Shown here one piece after another: positions 54,082-62,279 of a stretch of DNA of 64,000 bases. This stretch comes from Desulfosporosinus lacus DSM 15449 (GTDB lineage: Bacteria > Bacillota > Desulfitobacteriia > Desulfitobacteriales > Desulfitobacteriaceae), in contig NZ_FQXJ01000005.1 of the NCBI RefSeq assembly GCF_900129935.1, positions 124,001 to 188,000 of the forward strand, in the 5' to 3' direction. A program made the position numbers and the translations under genes. Below the pieces are notes generated by a model, which searched no databases, had not been told where the DNA came from, and saw only the letters and a list, made by a program, of their open reading frames with translations. The number at the start of each line of letters is the position of its first letter. Within the stretch, counting starts at the first letter, position 1.

Positions 54082-54969
54082 TTATTTTGCTGAGTGTGCC
54101 GCGACTTTTATAGAGTTATTGACCTCGTGAATTTCAGGAATATATTGAATCATCTTTCCTGCCCATTCCCGATCCTCTTCTGAGTACACTTCTCCGGTTA
54201 GAAAAGCAATTCCATCTTTAACAAAAGCGCGAATTTGTCCAGAATTCAAGCGGTGTTGGCCAAGCTTAGAGACTAACTGTTCGGTTAACCACAAATCCTC
54301 CCCTTGAGATTGATGACGAGCAAGTATTTCGCTAACCACGGCTTTTACTCCAGGCACTTTATAGGCCGTATCAACAGCCCATTCTATTTCCTCAGGAGAG
54401 TCAACAAGTCCAGTGAGGGTAATCAGACCATTTCGAGCTGCAGTCTTAATCTCATGAGCATCTACCCAAGGAGAAGCAACCATTGCAGTTTCAACACGAT
54501 TAACTAAAGTCGCATCGTCAACTGCCTTTTGTAAAAACTGAATTTCACTCCGTATTTCTTTAACTCCCCGTATTTGGGAGGCCAGGCGTTTAGCAAATCT
54601 CTCCTCACTTTGAGTCTCCATATGCCCCAGTAAGGTGACTATACCCCGGCTTACTCGACAACCCAAGTGAGCGATATCCTCATAACGAGATCCTTGAAAA
54701 CGTTCAATTATATCCCCCTCGATGTCTTTATCCAAGATGTTTCCGTCAGTAGCTACAGTCAGAGAATTATCCAGTTCTCGAACCCCGGCAATTCGTCCGA
54801 TACGGCTTGCAAAAAAGTCTTTTTCTACGAGGCTGTCCACTGTTCCCCACAGTGTAACCTTATCCCCTCTGACCTCAACGTGAATTCCTTGAGCACTTTC
54901 TCCGAAATGAGTTTGAATTAGTTTCTTAATATCCTTCAGGACATCTTTTTCAGAACGTGAATTATGCAT
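54082..54969 (-). CDS. Protein with four tandem BON domains
   Basis: 295 residues made almost entirely of four BON modules (about residues 5-72, 80-145, 150-215 and 222-290). Each has the pattern of a helix, VxxGxVxLxGxV and a final helix-strand ending near GVxxVxxxI. BON domains bind membranes or small ligands in OsmY-like and secretin-associated proteins. There is no signal peptide after the chosen ATG at 54969 (GGAGGG upstream), so it is predicted cytoplasmic, which is unusual. It lies downstream of a K+ channel gene on the same strand and could act in osmotic or envelope stress. Confidence 0.87.
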   Translation of the reverse strand: MHNSRSEKDVLKDIKKLIQTHFGESAQGIHVEVRGDKVTLWGTVDSLVEKDFFASRIGRIAGVRELDNSLTVATDGNILDKDIEGDIIERFQGSRYEDIAHLGCRVSRGIVTLLGHMETQSEERFAKRLASQIRGVKEIRSEIQFLQKAVDDATLVNRVETAMVASPWVDAHEIKTAARNGLITLTGLVDSPEEIEWAVDTAYKVPGVKAVVSEILARHQSQGEDLWLTEQLVSKLGQHRLNSGQIRAFVKDGIAFLTGEVYSEEDREWAGKMIQYIPEIHEVNNSIKVAAHSAK

Positions 54970-55063
54970 ATATCTTCCCTCCACCATGAAAAGTGTTACT
55001 ACTCTCACATAGAGGGTATTTTATCCCAAGACTTCTCCTTTTAACCGAAAACTATGATGATTT

Positions 55064-56101
55064 TCAGGTTTTACAATTTGAAAGGTTTGCTGCGAGTTTT
55101 TCTAACCGATGCAATTGATCTCTTAACCCTAAGACGATCAAAAGATCCCCCTGGGATAATTGATCTCCAGCGCTAGGATTGCTGATTACCTGATCGCCTC
55201 GCAAAATGGCAAGTACCATTGCCCCTGTCTGCTGTTTAATTCCACTAGTGAGTAATGTCTCTCCAATTAAGCAGGATCCTTCATCAATTTTCAGTTCAAC
55301 CATTTCGATTTCAATATTGTGATCATGGATCACAGTTTCGAGATATTCCACACTAATAGGTTTCAACATCGACATCGCCATTCTCCAACCACTTAGTGTT
55401 GCCGGAGAAATTACTTTATCAGCACCTGCTCGCAGTAACTTTTTCTCAGACTCCGGGTGATCCATTCGGGCTACTACCTGAATATTGGGATTCAGTCCTT
55501 TCGCTGTTAATGTGACAAAAACATTTAGAGCATCTTCTGGGAGAGCTGAGATAAGTCCCTTAGCCTTCTCAATGGAAGCCATAATTAAGGTTTCATCATG
55601 AGTTGCATCACTGTTAATAACCAAAAAACCTTCTTCAATTAATTCGTTAGCCAGATCTTCTTTTTGTTCTATTACAACACATTGAGCCCCCTCTTTACGA
55701 AGGCGGTAAACGACTTGCCTGCCCACACGTCCTGCACCGCAGACAATAACATGATCTTGCACTTGTTGAATTTTTTTATTCATTTTCCTTCTCCAATATA
55801 CACCAGCTAACTGACCTTCAATCAGAAAGGCCATTAATAGTCCAGCAAAATATAACATGACCCCGACTCCGCTCAGCATCATGAAAATCAGAAAGATATG
55901 CCCGGCGTCGGTTTGTGGTTCGATATCTCCAAATCCAACCGTCGTAACTGTCTGAACCGTAAGATATATTGCTCTAGCTAAACTAAGATGTTCTGTTACC
56001 ATGAGGCCGGCTGTCCCCACTATTAGTGTGACAACTAAGGCGATAAATGCGATCCAAACCCTCCTAACCAACAATTTGCTCCTTTCTGTCGAGCCTAACA
56101 T
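55064..56101 (-). CDS. Potassium channel with TrkA-N and TrkA-C (RCK) domains
   Basis: MthK/Kch-type two-helix potassium channel. TM1 lies at about residues 12-32 (VWIAFIALVVTLIVGTAG), the pore helix and selectivity filter are YLTVQTVTTVGFGD (about 44-57), and TM2 is at about 67-91. The RCK N domain has the nucleotide fold VIVCGAGRVGRQVV (about 115-128), and the TrkA-C domain spans about 255-340. The regulator ligand (NAD, Ca2+ or nucleotide) is not clear. The ATG at 56101 has a weak ribosome site but follows the PHP gene by only 14 bases, suggesting coupling. Confidence 0.93.
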   Translation of the reverse strand: MLGSTERSKLLVRRVWIAFIALVVTLIVGTAGLMVTEHLSLARAIYLTVQTVTTVGFGDIEPQTDAGHIFLIFMMLSGVGVMLYFAGLLMAFLIEGQLAGVYWRRKMNKKIQQVQDHVIVCGAGRVGRQVVYRLRKEGAQCVVIEQKEDLANELIEEGFLVINSDATHDETLIMASIEKAKGLISALPEDALNVFVTLTAKGLNPNIQVVARMDHPESEKKLLRAGADKVISPATLSGWRMAMSMLKPISVEYLETVIHDHNIEIEMVELKIDEGSCLIGETLLTSGIKQQTGAMVLAILRGDQVISNPSAGDQLSQGDLLIVLGLRDQLHRLEKLAANLSNCKT

Positions 56102-56115
56102 TAATTACGTACAGA

Positions 56116-56943
56116 TTAAATTGTTAAGTAAGACCTTAGCTTAATAACGCTGTCATAGGGAATATCCATTTGACCCAGTTTTACATACCCTGAAGGTCCA
56201 TGATAATCACTGCCGCCTGTTGCAATGATCGCAAAGTTTTCAGCAACCTCAGTATAGTATTTTATTAACGCTGATTGTCTTTCCCAATACCCATAGTATA
56301 CTTCAAGTCCTATAGGCCGGTAGGCTAACAGAGCGAACACTATCTGGGGATCCCAAAGCAGTCCTGGATGAGCCACCACTGGCAGTCCGCCGCAAGAAAA
56401 TATTAGATCCACTGCATCCTCAAAGGCGTGGTTTAAATAGGGTAAATAGGCAACTCCCCCCGGCCGGAAATGAGCGGCTATTTCTCGCCAATTTTTCTTA
56501 GTGTTGCCATCTTCCTGATGATAAATGGCCCTCATAATATGCCCTTTAGTAACAGCTCCATTTGCTCCGACTTCCTTCTCAACATCTTGCCACTTTAGAG
56601 AAATTCCACTGTTTTTCAAGCATTCAACCATGTCATGGGCTAAATCAGTACGCTGTGCTCGAAGTTCCTTTAAACGTTCTTGCAGGACCGGATGATTCAC
56701 GTCATTGAAATACCCAAGCAGATGCACTTCATGCCCGTGATAGCTCGTTAGCAATTCTACCCCAGGGATAATTATAATATCTAGTTCTTTAGCAAGACTT
56801 TCAGCCTTGTTAATAGCTTGTGTACTTTCATGGTCCGTAATGGCCAAGGTTTGGATTTTATTAGCATGCGCAAGGTTAATGACCTCTTCTACGGAAAGCA
56901 ATCCATCAGATTCATGAGTATGAATGTGTAAATCGGACCTCAA
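56116..56943 (-). CDS. PHP domain phosphoesterase (YciV/RNase AM-like)
   Basis: Metal-dependent PHP-family phosphoesterase, 275 residues. Metal ligands are visible in SDLHIHTHESDG (residues about 4-15), AITDHESTQAI (about 38), PGVELLTSYHGHEVHLLGYF (about 60-79), VVAHPGL (about 192) and TGGSDYHGPSG (about 243). This fits the 3',5'-nucleoside bisphosphate phosphatase/RNase AM group. The frame opens with GTG at 56949 too close to the GGGAGGGG site; the TTG at 56943 is better spaced. It is first of the PHP-channel pair. Confidence 0.9.
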   Translation of the reverse strand: MRSDLHIHTHESDGLLSVEEVINLAHANKIQTLAITDHESTQAINKAESLAKELDIIIIPGVELLTSYHGHEVHLLGYFNDVNHPVLQERLKELRAQRTDLAHDMVECLKNSGISLKWQDVEKEVGANGAVTKGHIMRAIYHQEDGNTKKNWREIAAHFRPGGVAYLPYLNHAFEDAVDLIFSCGGLPVVAHPGLLWDPQIVFALLAYRPIGLEVYYGYWERQSALIKYYTEVAENFAIIATGGSDYHGPSGYVKLGQMDIPYDSVIKLRSYLTI

Positions 56944-57120
56944 AAACACCCCTCCCTCATTAGCTTTTTGCTTTATGGATTATTATAACCCTTGCCATAA
57001 ATCCACAAAGTGATCATAGACATACTTTATTATAGTATGCCTATTCTTGTTTTTCTTCAAAAATCCTGCCTGCTTATTTCTAAATTAAATTCAATTTCCA
57101 AAGAATCTTCGGAAAGCATA

Positions 57121-57149
57121 TTGACACATTCACCTTTTTCCGATATAAT
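57121..57149 (+). promoter_or_regulatory. Consensus sigma-A promoter of tRNA-Trp
   Basis: Perfect TTGACA (57121-57126), 17-base spacer, perfect TATAAT (57144-57149), placing the start about 15 bases before the tRNA. Confidence 0.92.
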
Positions 57150-57170
57150 TCACTTCGTTGCAAAAAATAT

Positions 57171-57244
57171 AGGGGATTAGTTTAATGGTAGAACAGCGGT
57201 CTCCAAAACCGTCAGTGGGAGTTCGACTCTCTCATCCCCTGCCA
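57171..57244 (+). tRNA. tRNA-Trp (anticodon CCA)
   Basis: 74 bases including an encoded CCA. The acceptor stem AGGGGAT pairs with ATCCCCT; the D arm is GTT...AAC; the anticodon stem GCGGT/ACCGT holds the loop CTCCAAA with anticodon CCA; the T arm GGGAG-TTCGACT-CTCTC ends before discriminator G and CCA. The gene is complete, and a mobile-element-like gene set starts just beyond it, a common integration arrangement. Confidence 0.97.
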
Positions 57245-57257
57245 AACAAAAAATGAG

Positions 57258-57290
57258 ACACCGCAAGCGTTTGCGGTGTTTTTTATTTTG
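57258..57290 (+). terminator. Terminator of tRNA-Trp
   Basis: ACACCGCAA-GCGT-TTGCGGTGT followed by TTTTTATTTT, 14 bases after the tRNA CCA end. Confidence 0.88.
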
Positions 57291-57313
57291 CTCTTTAAGT
57301 TGTTGAATGCTCG

Positions 57314-57335
57314 TTTGGGGACTATTTGGGGACTA
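57314..57335. repeat. Two tandem 11-bp repeats near the element end
   Basis: TTTGGGGACTA occurs twice back to back. The minus strand here also reads FSPQIVPKRAFNN, a composition I associate with C-terminal tails of tyrosine integrases. The repeats could be integrase arm-type sites or a remnant of an integrase gene end. Confidence 0.45.
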
Positions 57336-57376
57336 AAGTTACAATAGGATACCAAATAGTATAATACATGAGCAAT

Positions 57377-57407
57377 CAAAAAGACCCCCATCGTCCAATG
57401 AGAGTCT
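57377..57407 (-). terminator. Terminator of the two-gene cargo module
   Basis: On the minus strand AGACTCTCAT pairs with ATGGGGGTCT (G-U pairs tolerated), followed by TTTTTG. It lies 33 bases after the stop at 57440. Confidence 0.65.
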
Positions 57408-57439
57408 TAGTTCAATATGACCATGTGGTGGATGATAGA

Positions 57440-58180
57440 CTAATCTTCAGTTATAAATTGCTTGGCAAAATCAAATATTGGTAAGATTAGTCTCAAAAAC
57501 TCCCCCTCTGGGAGGGTTTTATAACTAAATACTGACCCATCTTTAGTCAGAAGAAGTCTAGAAGGTTCTAGGTCACGATCGTCATTAGGATAATCAACTC
57601 GCATTGCGGATATAAGTCCGTTTGTTTCATAACGACCCCAATCTTCACTGGTAGATACGTCAATTCCACCTATATAGGCGACATCTACATTTAATAGTTG
57701 TATACGACTAAACCACCCACCTTTTATCTGCGGTCCCTCTGCTTGCAAGTCATATGAAGCCTTCATTCTAAGAAGGTCTATGCCTACAGGTCTTGCTCTA
57801 AGCTGACTCTCGTTGGCATCCACCGGCATCCATGCTCGTAAACGTTTGAATGCAGCATTAAAAACTTGTTTAGAAGAATAGGCGCTAATTAGCCATTGTC
57901 GCTCATCATCTACAAAAGCTGGAAATAGATTTTCATTTGCAATGTGTATTAGATCATCAATCCTACCTTGTTCTTCTGAGTACCCTATTCCTGCAAACTC
58001 ACGCCCTGTATCGTGAGCGATTTGTAATTTTGTTAAGTCTCCATACTCACTCTGACCCAGTAATTCCACTTTTGTCCTTAAAGTAATATCTGTCTGAGGA
58101 TTGAATGTAACTGGAATAGTCTCAATTGGTAGACTAGTAGGATATCGCTCAATGCGAAATAGTTTAGCTGATATCGGCAT
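57440..58180 (-). CDS. Unknown soluble protein, second gene of a two-gene cargo module
   Basis: 246 residues, no signal peptide, no membrane segment. The composition is mixed alpha/beta with a beta-rich start (TIPVTFNPQTDITLRTKVEL) and centre (WFSRIQLLNVDVAYIGGIDV), and acidic/aromatic patches. I see no nuclease, kinase, NTPase or HTH motif and cannot name a family. GGAGAAGGAG lies 9 bases before the ATG. It is 18 bases downstream of the membrane-protein gene, with its own terminator, so the pair forms one transcription unit. Its location at the end of an integrative element is typical for cargo, including defence genes; function is not shown. Confidence 0.85.
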   Translation of the reverse strand: MPISAKLFRIERYPTSLPIETIPVTFNPQTDITLRTKVELLGQSEYGDLTKLQIAHDTGREFAGIGYSEEQGRIDDLIHIANENLFPAFVDDERQWLISAYSSKQVFNAAFKRLRAWMPVDANESQLRARPVGIDLLRMKASYDLQAEGPQIKGGWFSRIQLLNVDVAYIGGIDVSTSEDWGRYETNGLISAMRVDYPNDDRDLEPSRLLLTKDGSVFSYKTLPEGEFLRLILPIFDFAKQFITED

Positions 58181-58198
58181 AACTCTTTCTCCTTCTCC

Positions 58199-59011
58199 TT
58201 AAATTGACAATTTAAAGAGAAGATTCTTCACGCTAATAACCAAGTCCTGCCTGTTTGGGGAAAAAACGTATATTCTTTTTTCACTAGCATGTAAATTGCA
58301 TCGACCCGGTCTTTTTTGTAAATTGAATTGATCTACTTCTTGGCTTTCTATGCCTCTTATAAAGAGTTTTTTAAAATAATCGTGATCTTGTTCTCCAGAT
58401 TTAATCTCAAGTGAGAATTTTCTTTGTTGAATATTTGTAAGTGATTCTTCTAAGCCAGCGAAAACACTACTTATAAACTCATCTAAAACTTCTTTAGTTT
58501 TTCGATATCTTACAAGTGTTTTTCCGTTTACAGTAAAATGAGTTATATCGTTATTTTCAAGATCCTCAATACTATCTCCCTGGGATTTTGTAAACACGAG
58601 ATTTACCCCTAAATTATCAAAAGTAATGATACTTTCCATATTCTTTTTTCGTGAGAAATATTGTATATCTTGCGTATTTATCTTTAGATTCTTATTTTGG
58701 CTAATTGCCTTGCCAACCAAATTTCTTAAAAATTGTTCATCGATAATTGTAAGAGAAGCGGATGGCACCATAAAATCAGCAGTATAATTCCAAGAAAATT
58801 GGATGTTTGTAAACCAAAAATGCATGAATAGTAGTAATTTTTTTATTGGCTCAGAATTTTGTATTAGTGTTTGGATAAATGCAAAAAACACCGTAATAGT
58901 TGCCAGATCAAGACCATTAATCTTAACCACTGTTACTAGTCTATACACAAAAATAACAAGGTATAAAAGTAGCAACAAAACCCACCAGTATTTTTTTATT
59001 TGCTTAAACAC
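58199..59011 (-). CDS. Unknown membrane protein with two N-terminal helices, first gene of the cargo module
   Basis: 270 residues, GTG start at 59011 with AAGGAGAGG upstream (the distance is long). Two hydrophobic segments, about residues 9-29 (WVLLLLLYLVIFVYRLV) and 37-52, are followed by about 210 soluble residues rich in Lys, Asn, Asp and Phe, probably cytoplasmic. No motif recognised; SIEDLENNDITHF and EFISSVFAGLEESLTNIQQR look helical. AT-rich codon use (many AAA, ATT) differs from the older genes around it and suggests transfer. A two-helix anchor plus sensor/effector domain beside a soluble partner resembles the layout, not the sequence, of several defence systems. Confidence 0.82.
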   Translation of the reverse strand: MFKQIKKYWWVLLLLLYLVIFVYRLVTVVKINGLDLATITVFFAFIQTLIQNSEPIKKLLLFMHFWFTNIQFSWNYTADFMVPSASLTIIDEQFLRNLVGKAISQNKNLKINTQDIQYFSRKKNMESIITFDNLGVNLVFTKSQGDSIEDLENNDITHFTVNGKTLVRYRKTKEVLDEFISSVFAGLEESLTNIQQRKFSLEIKSGEQDHDYFKKLFIRGIESQEVDQFNLQKRPGRCNLHASEKRIYVFSPNRQDLVISVKNLLFKLSI

Positions 59012-59151
59012 CAGTACTGCTCACCTCTCCTTGATTCAAAAGTGTTTTTCTTTGTATATTCCCCGTAAGCTAAAAAATTACCTGCTATTAATTGTCGAAA
59101 GTAAACTTTATTTTATTATCGCATCTCTTTAAGACATTTCTTTGCAAATTT

Positions 59152-59182
59152 AAAAAGCCCCCTCCAATTAAGGAGAAAGGCT
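59152..59182 (-). terminator. Terminator of the XRE regulator gene
   Basis: AGCCTTTCTCC pairs with GGAGGGGGCT on the minus strand with G-U pairs, followed by TTTTTA. It separates the regulator from the two-gene module, which must therefore have its own promoter in 59012-59150. Confidence 0.6.
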
Positions 59183-59215
59183 AATAAATCATATTTACTA
59201 AGTATAAGCATCTGA

Positions 59216-59755
59216 CTAAGCTGACATTTCCTTCTCGTCCAAATTAAACAGATTAATTTCTGGGCCGATATAAAGCATATCTAATGGAACCCTATATAAA
59301 TTTGCTAACTGGAGGGTTAAATTTAAGTAGATATTTGAGGAATCTATTTCATATCTTCCGATCGTTTTGGCACTTTTTCCTGTTAGGGCCGCAACATTTT
59401 TAAGGGTTAACCCTCTGTTTACACGGGCCGCACGAAGAGTAATTCGAAACTTTTCTGTAGCAGCTGTTGTTAGGGTATATTTTTCTATTTCTTGTTTTGG
59501 CACTGGGGGATGTTCCATATTCCATTCCACAATTTGCTCGTTAATTTCCATCTTCATTTTTTGTAAGTTTTCTTCAGTAGGTTCAATTCCTTGACCTATT
59601 AGGTATCGGCTATTAACTACCTTTCCGTAATCGATGTTACCCTCTAATGTGTTTATACTTAAATTGTTTTGCCTCTTAAGTTGATTTGCGTATATTACTC
59701 TCAATTTAGTTATCGTAGCCCATTTTTTGAAAGACCTAATAACACTTTTCTTCAT
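59216..59755 (-). CDS. XRE family transcriptional regulator with N-terminal extension
   Basis: 179 residues. The last 75 hold a Cro/CI-type helix-turn-helix (FRITLRAARVNRGLTLKNVA, then ALTGKSAKTIGRYE), about residues 104-155, with the C-terminal VPLDMLYIGPE of the XRE fold. The first 100 residues are a separate basic/helical region without a recognised motif. I start at the ATG at 59755 with GGAGGTGG upstream. Probably the element's regulator; targets unknown. Confidence 0.85.
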   Translation of the reverse strand: MKKSVIRSFKKWATITKLRVIYANQLKRQNNLSINTLEGNIDYGKVVNSRYLIGQGIEPTEENLQKMKMEINEQIVEWNMEHPPVPKQEIEKYTLTTAATEKFRITLRAARVNRGLTLKNVAALTGKSAKTIGRYEIDSSNIYLNLTLQLANLYRVPLDMLYIGPEINLFNLDEKEMSA

Positions 59756-59951
59756 ATATACTTCCACCTCCATTTAATACTTAGTATAAGATGCCCACTT
59801 TATCGGAATTAATGTTATCCATAATCTACGGATATCTTACCGTCAACTCCTTGGAGGTTGTAACAAAGGCAGTAGTGGTACTGAAAATCTTACCCTCTTT
59901 GCTTTCTATGTCTTCTACAGCTCATATAAGTGTCTTTCATGGAGTCTAAAG

Positions 59952-60266
59952 TTAAAGCTCCCTTGCACTACTGATCCTTCGGTAAAGCTTTATGACATCC
60001 TCATTGTCCCTGTTAAAGACCTCGTTGTTCAGCATTGGGATTGAATAGGCCTGTTCCAATTCCGTCATTAGTCTTGGCAGCTCCTCCTGACTGGCCGTCT
60101 CGAATCTTCCTTCAATCTCCTCTAGCTTGATGTAATAGCCATTTGGATTACTCTCAACGCACCATTTGTGAAAACTTCTGCCGCTCTCTCTGAACTTAAA
60201 ACCGTCACCATTCTTAATGGGTTCAAAGCACCCGGTGCATATGCCCTCGTAACCATCAATAATCAT
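59952..60266 (-). CDS. Small protein with a single zinc-ribbon-like motif
   Basis: 104 residues. The N-terminus has CTGCFEPIKNGDGF and a later HKWC (Cys-x2-Cys...His-x2-Cys spacing), suggesting one zinc site (about residues 10-36). The rest is helical and acidic (EEIEGRFETASQEELPRLMT). GAGGGGG precedes the ATG at 60266. It is linked to the next small gene by 12 bases. Element gene of unknown role. Confidence 0.78.
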   Translation of the reverse strand: MIIDGYEGICTGCFEPIKNGDGFKFRESGRSFHKWCVESNPNGYYIKLEEIEGRFETASQEELPRLMTELEQAYSIPMLNNEVFNRDNEDVIKLYRRISSAREL

Positions 60267-60278
60267 GCCTTAGCCCCC

Positions 60279-60533
60279 TCAATCCTTTTCAGAGTAATCA
60301 TACGTTATTTGATCCCCAACGATCTCATATACGTCCCTGGTGCCGGATCGTCTTTCACTGACGACAAGTTCCCATCCTAAATTATTCTGCTCCATGTGAA
60401 ATGTCTTTGCTTCATTTCTAGGTGTTGGGTAATACTCAAAGGACACATTGCCAAGGTTAGAAATCTCACACTGCTTTATAAGACCTATGATTCGGTTTCT
60501 GGTGGTAAGGTCAAGGTCGTAATAAGGTTTCAT
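60279..60533 (-). CDS. Hypothetical element protein (84 aa)
   Basis: Start at the ATG at 60533 (MKPYYDLDL) with GGAGGAG upstream; the frame extends to 60551. A short alpha/beta protein: LTTRNRIIGLIKQCEISNLG then beta-like stretches and ERRSGTRDVYEIVGDQ. No known motif. Operonic with both neighbours (12 and 21 bases). Confidence 0.75.
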   Translation of the reverse strand: MKPYYDLDLTTRNRIIGLIKQCEISNLGNVSFEYYPTPRNEAKTFHMEQNNLGWELVVSERRSGTRDVYEIVGDQITYDYSEKD

Positions 60534-60554
60534 GTTCTTTCTCCTCCACACCCA

Positions 60555-61175
60555 CTACCTAACAAGTTTTAAATGCTTGGATCTCCGCTTATTAACCTTA
60601 GTTGTTTTCCCCGTTTCTTTATCGAATAAGAACTGCGTGCCTTTGAGGTCCGTGTGCATGGTATAGGTCTTACCCTCCATGATCCCTATCCATTCTTCCA
60701 TCAGAGAGGATTGACCGGCTAACCGCCTTAGATTGCTCATACACCCCATAATGTGAACAGTAAACATATTAATTTCCCAATTTGTGTATTCCCACAAGAA
60801 CATGGTCATTTCGTCGCCAATTGGGTTAACTGGATTAAGACCCTTGATATAATCTCTTGTATAAAAGTAATCTTTACACTCATATTTGTGGCCCCGGTAA
60901 TCTTTCCTTATGGGGAATAGGTTTACAAATTCAGCCGGCGTTAATGATCCCATGAAAAGTTTTATTGTTTCCACATACTGAAAATCTCGTTCTGCATCTT
61001 CTTGAGTTATGGTCTCACGATCCTTTTTTGTATTTACTGCCTTTACTCCGTACACGATCATCTTCTTGATGAAAGGTTTTACATCCTGCTGCTCGTTGGC
61101 CATGTATGCGTGCAAAGTATTAGTGAATGCTTTGGTGTACAAGTCATGCATAATTAAGTCGTTTGCTGTTCTCAA
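60555..61175 (-). CDS. Hypothetical element protein (206 aa)
   Basis: I start at a TTG at 61175 with AAAGGGGG 8 bases upstream; the ATG at 61202 has no site. The protein is helical with repeated aromatic patches (DYFYTRDYIKG, WEYTNWEINMFTVHIMG) and a basic C-terminus (KVNKRRSKHLKLVR). It could bind nucleic acid through that tail, but no domain is recognised. It lies in the element operon upstream of the zinc-ribbon gene. Confidence 0.78.
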   Translation of the reverse strand: MRTANDLIMHDLYTKAFTNTLHAYMANEQQDVKPFIKKMIVYGVKAVNTKKDRETITQEDAERDFQYVETIKLFMGSLTPAEFVNLFPIRKDYRGHKYECKDYFYTRDYIKGLNPVNPIGDEMTMFLWEYTNWEINMFTVHIMGCMSNLRRLAGQSSLMEEWIGIMEGKTYTMHTDLKGTQFLFDKETGKTTKVNKRRSKHLKLVR

Positions 61176-61226
61176 TTTCGCGCCCCCTTTGATTCGCTTC
61201 ATTTACTTTTAAACCTAGTTCACGGA

Positions 61227-61253
61227 AAGGGTGTGATTTGAAATCGCACCCTT
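61227..61253. terminator. Stem-loop downstream of the secreted-protein gene
   Basis: AAGGGTGTGATTT and AAATCGCACCCTT pair with one mismatch around a single base; little T-run on the minus side, so it may be an RNA structure between 61300 and the next gene, not a full stop. Confidence 0.4.
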
Positions 61254-61299
61254 GTATGGCCCCTACCTCACTAGTAGTAACCCCGGGGGATTGGTGACT

Positions 61300-61608
61300 T
61301 TATTTAAACCCTAAGTCACTCTTAATTGAGGACCATATCTTACTTCGTACTTTCTCCGGGGTCGTTCCTTTGGGCAATAGATCTTTACCTGGCTTATATC
61401 CTCCAATGATCGGCAGTTTCTTTTTAGGTTTATAGTTGGGGTTCTCGTCCTGCTTTTTCTTCTCGTGGATTTCTTTAATAATTTTTTGAGTGATCTTGTT
61501 AGCGATCCCTGCCTGTGCTGGCTCTGCTTGGGGAACCGGTGATAAGACTATAGACCCGGCCAGAACTACAGTCATAACCTTAATCAATGGTGGAACTGCT
61601 GGGATCAT
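61300..61608 (-). CDS. Small secreted or membrane-anchored element protein
   Basis: 102 residues. The N-terminal hydrophobic stretch (LIKVMTVVLAGSIVLSPVP, residues 8-26) ends at AQAG, a possible signal peptidase site. The mature part is very basic (KIIKEIHEKKKQDENPNYKP and so on). GAGGGG precedes the ATG. It sits between the replication-relaxation gene and the 206-aa gene; possibly a conjugation-related surface protein. Confidence 0.75.
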   Translation of the reverse strand: MIPAVPPLIKVMTVVLAGSIVLSPVPQAEPAQAGIANKITQKIIKEIHEKKKQDENPNYKPKKKLPIIGGYKPGKDLLPKGTTPEKVRSKIWSSIKSDLGFK

Positions 61609-61610
61609 AC

Positions 61611-62279
61611 TTACCCCTCCTTAATTGCGCTAAGTAAGTGGACTTCGAACTTTAGCCTAGTGTTAGCGTCGGCCACAAGCTCCCTGATCCGTTGGCCTCG
61701 CTTCACGCTGTCGGTCACAATGAGCACTTTAGGGAATCTTAGAGGGTTACCAAGCCGCTTGAGCATTGGGGATCCAGCAACGCCTTCACGGTTGTATAGG
61801 GCAATGTACTTTTCGATCTTATCAAACTTAGATCGATTCACACTGCCGCGATCCAATTCAATACAGTACCATCTTATTTCTCCTGTCATAGTGATCTTAA
61901 CTGAGCAAAGCGCATCCGTTTGCAAGATGTCACCAAACTCCTTTAGTTCCTCTCGTTCCCAAGTAAGAAGCTTCTCCCCTGTCTTCCGCATGAACCATAC
62001 ATAAATCCATGACAAAGCCCTGGCATGCTCTAACCTGTGAGGAAATTTGCCCTGATAATAAACAGAAGGTGTGTCCAAGGATAATCTAGTTTTCTTTACC
62101 AGTTTCCGATCTACCAGGCATTTCATTCTTGCCTGACATTTCCTCATTCCTGTGGGGAATCTAAAGAATAGCTCTGCTAGTTGTTCGGTGTCCATTACTC
62201 CACAAAGGCCAATAGTTTCTATAATGGACTTATCACGTGTCGATCCTTTCTGTACATTCGTCATTGCTTGCGTTTGCAA
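61611..62279 (-). CDS. Replication-relaxation family protein
   Basis: 222 residues. Winged-helix N-terminal part (IIETIGLCGVMDTEQLAELF and VDRKLVKKTRL), then a restriction-endonuclease-like or PD-(D/E)XK-type pattern region (SVKITMTGEIRWYCIELDRG, and later RFPKVLIVTDSVKRGQR), as in replication-relaxation proteins of plasmids and ICEs. Starts with TTG at 62279 after AGGGGGTG, overlapping the upstream FtsK-like gene by 47 bases. It may help prepare element DNA for replication or transfer. Confidence 0.8.
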   Translation of the reverse strand: MQTQAMTNVQKGSTRDKSIIETIGLCGVMDTEQLAELFFRFPTGMRKCQARMKCLVDRKLVKKTRLSLDTPSVYYQGKFPHRLEHARALSWIYVWFMRKTGEKLLTWEREELKEFGDILQTDALCSVKITMTGEIRWYCIELDRGSVNRSKFDKIEKYIALYNREGVAGSPMLKRLGNPLRFPKVLIVTDSVKRGQRIRELVADANTRLKFEVHLLSAIKEG

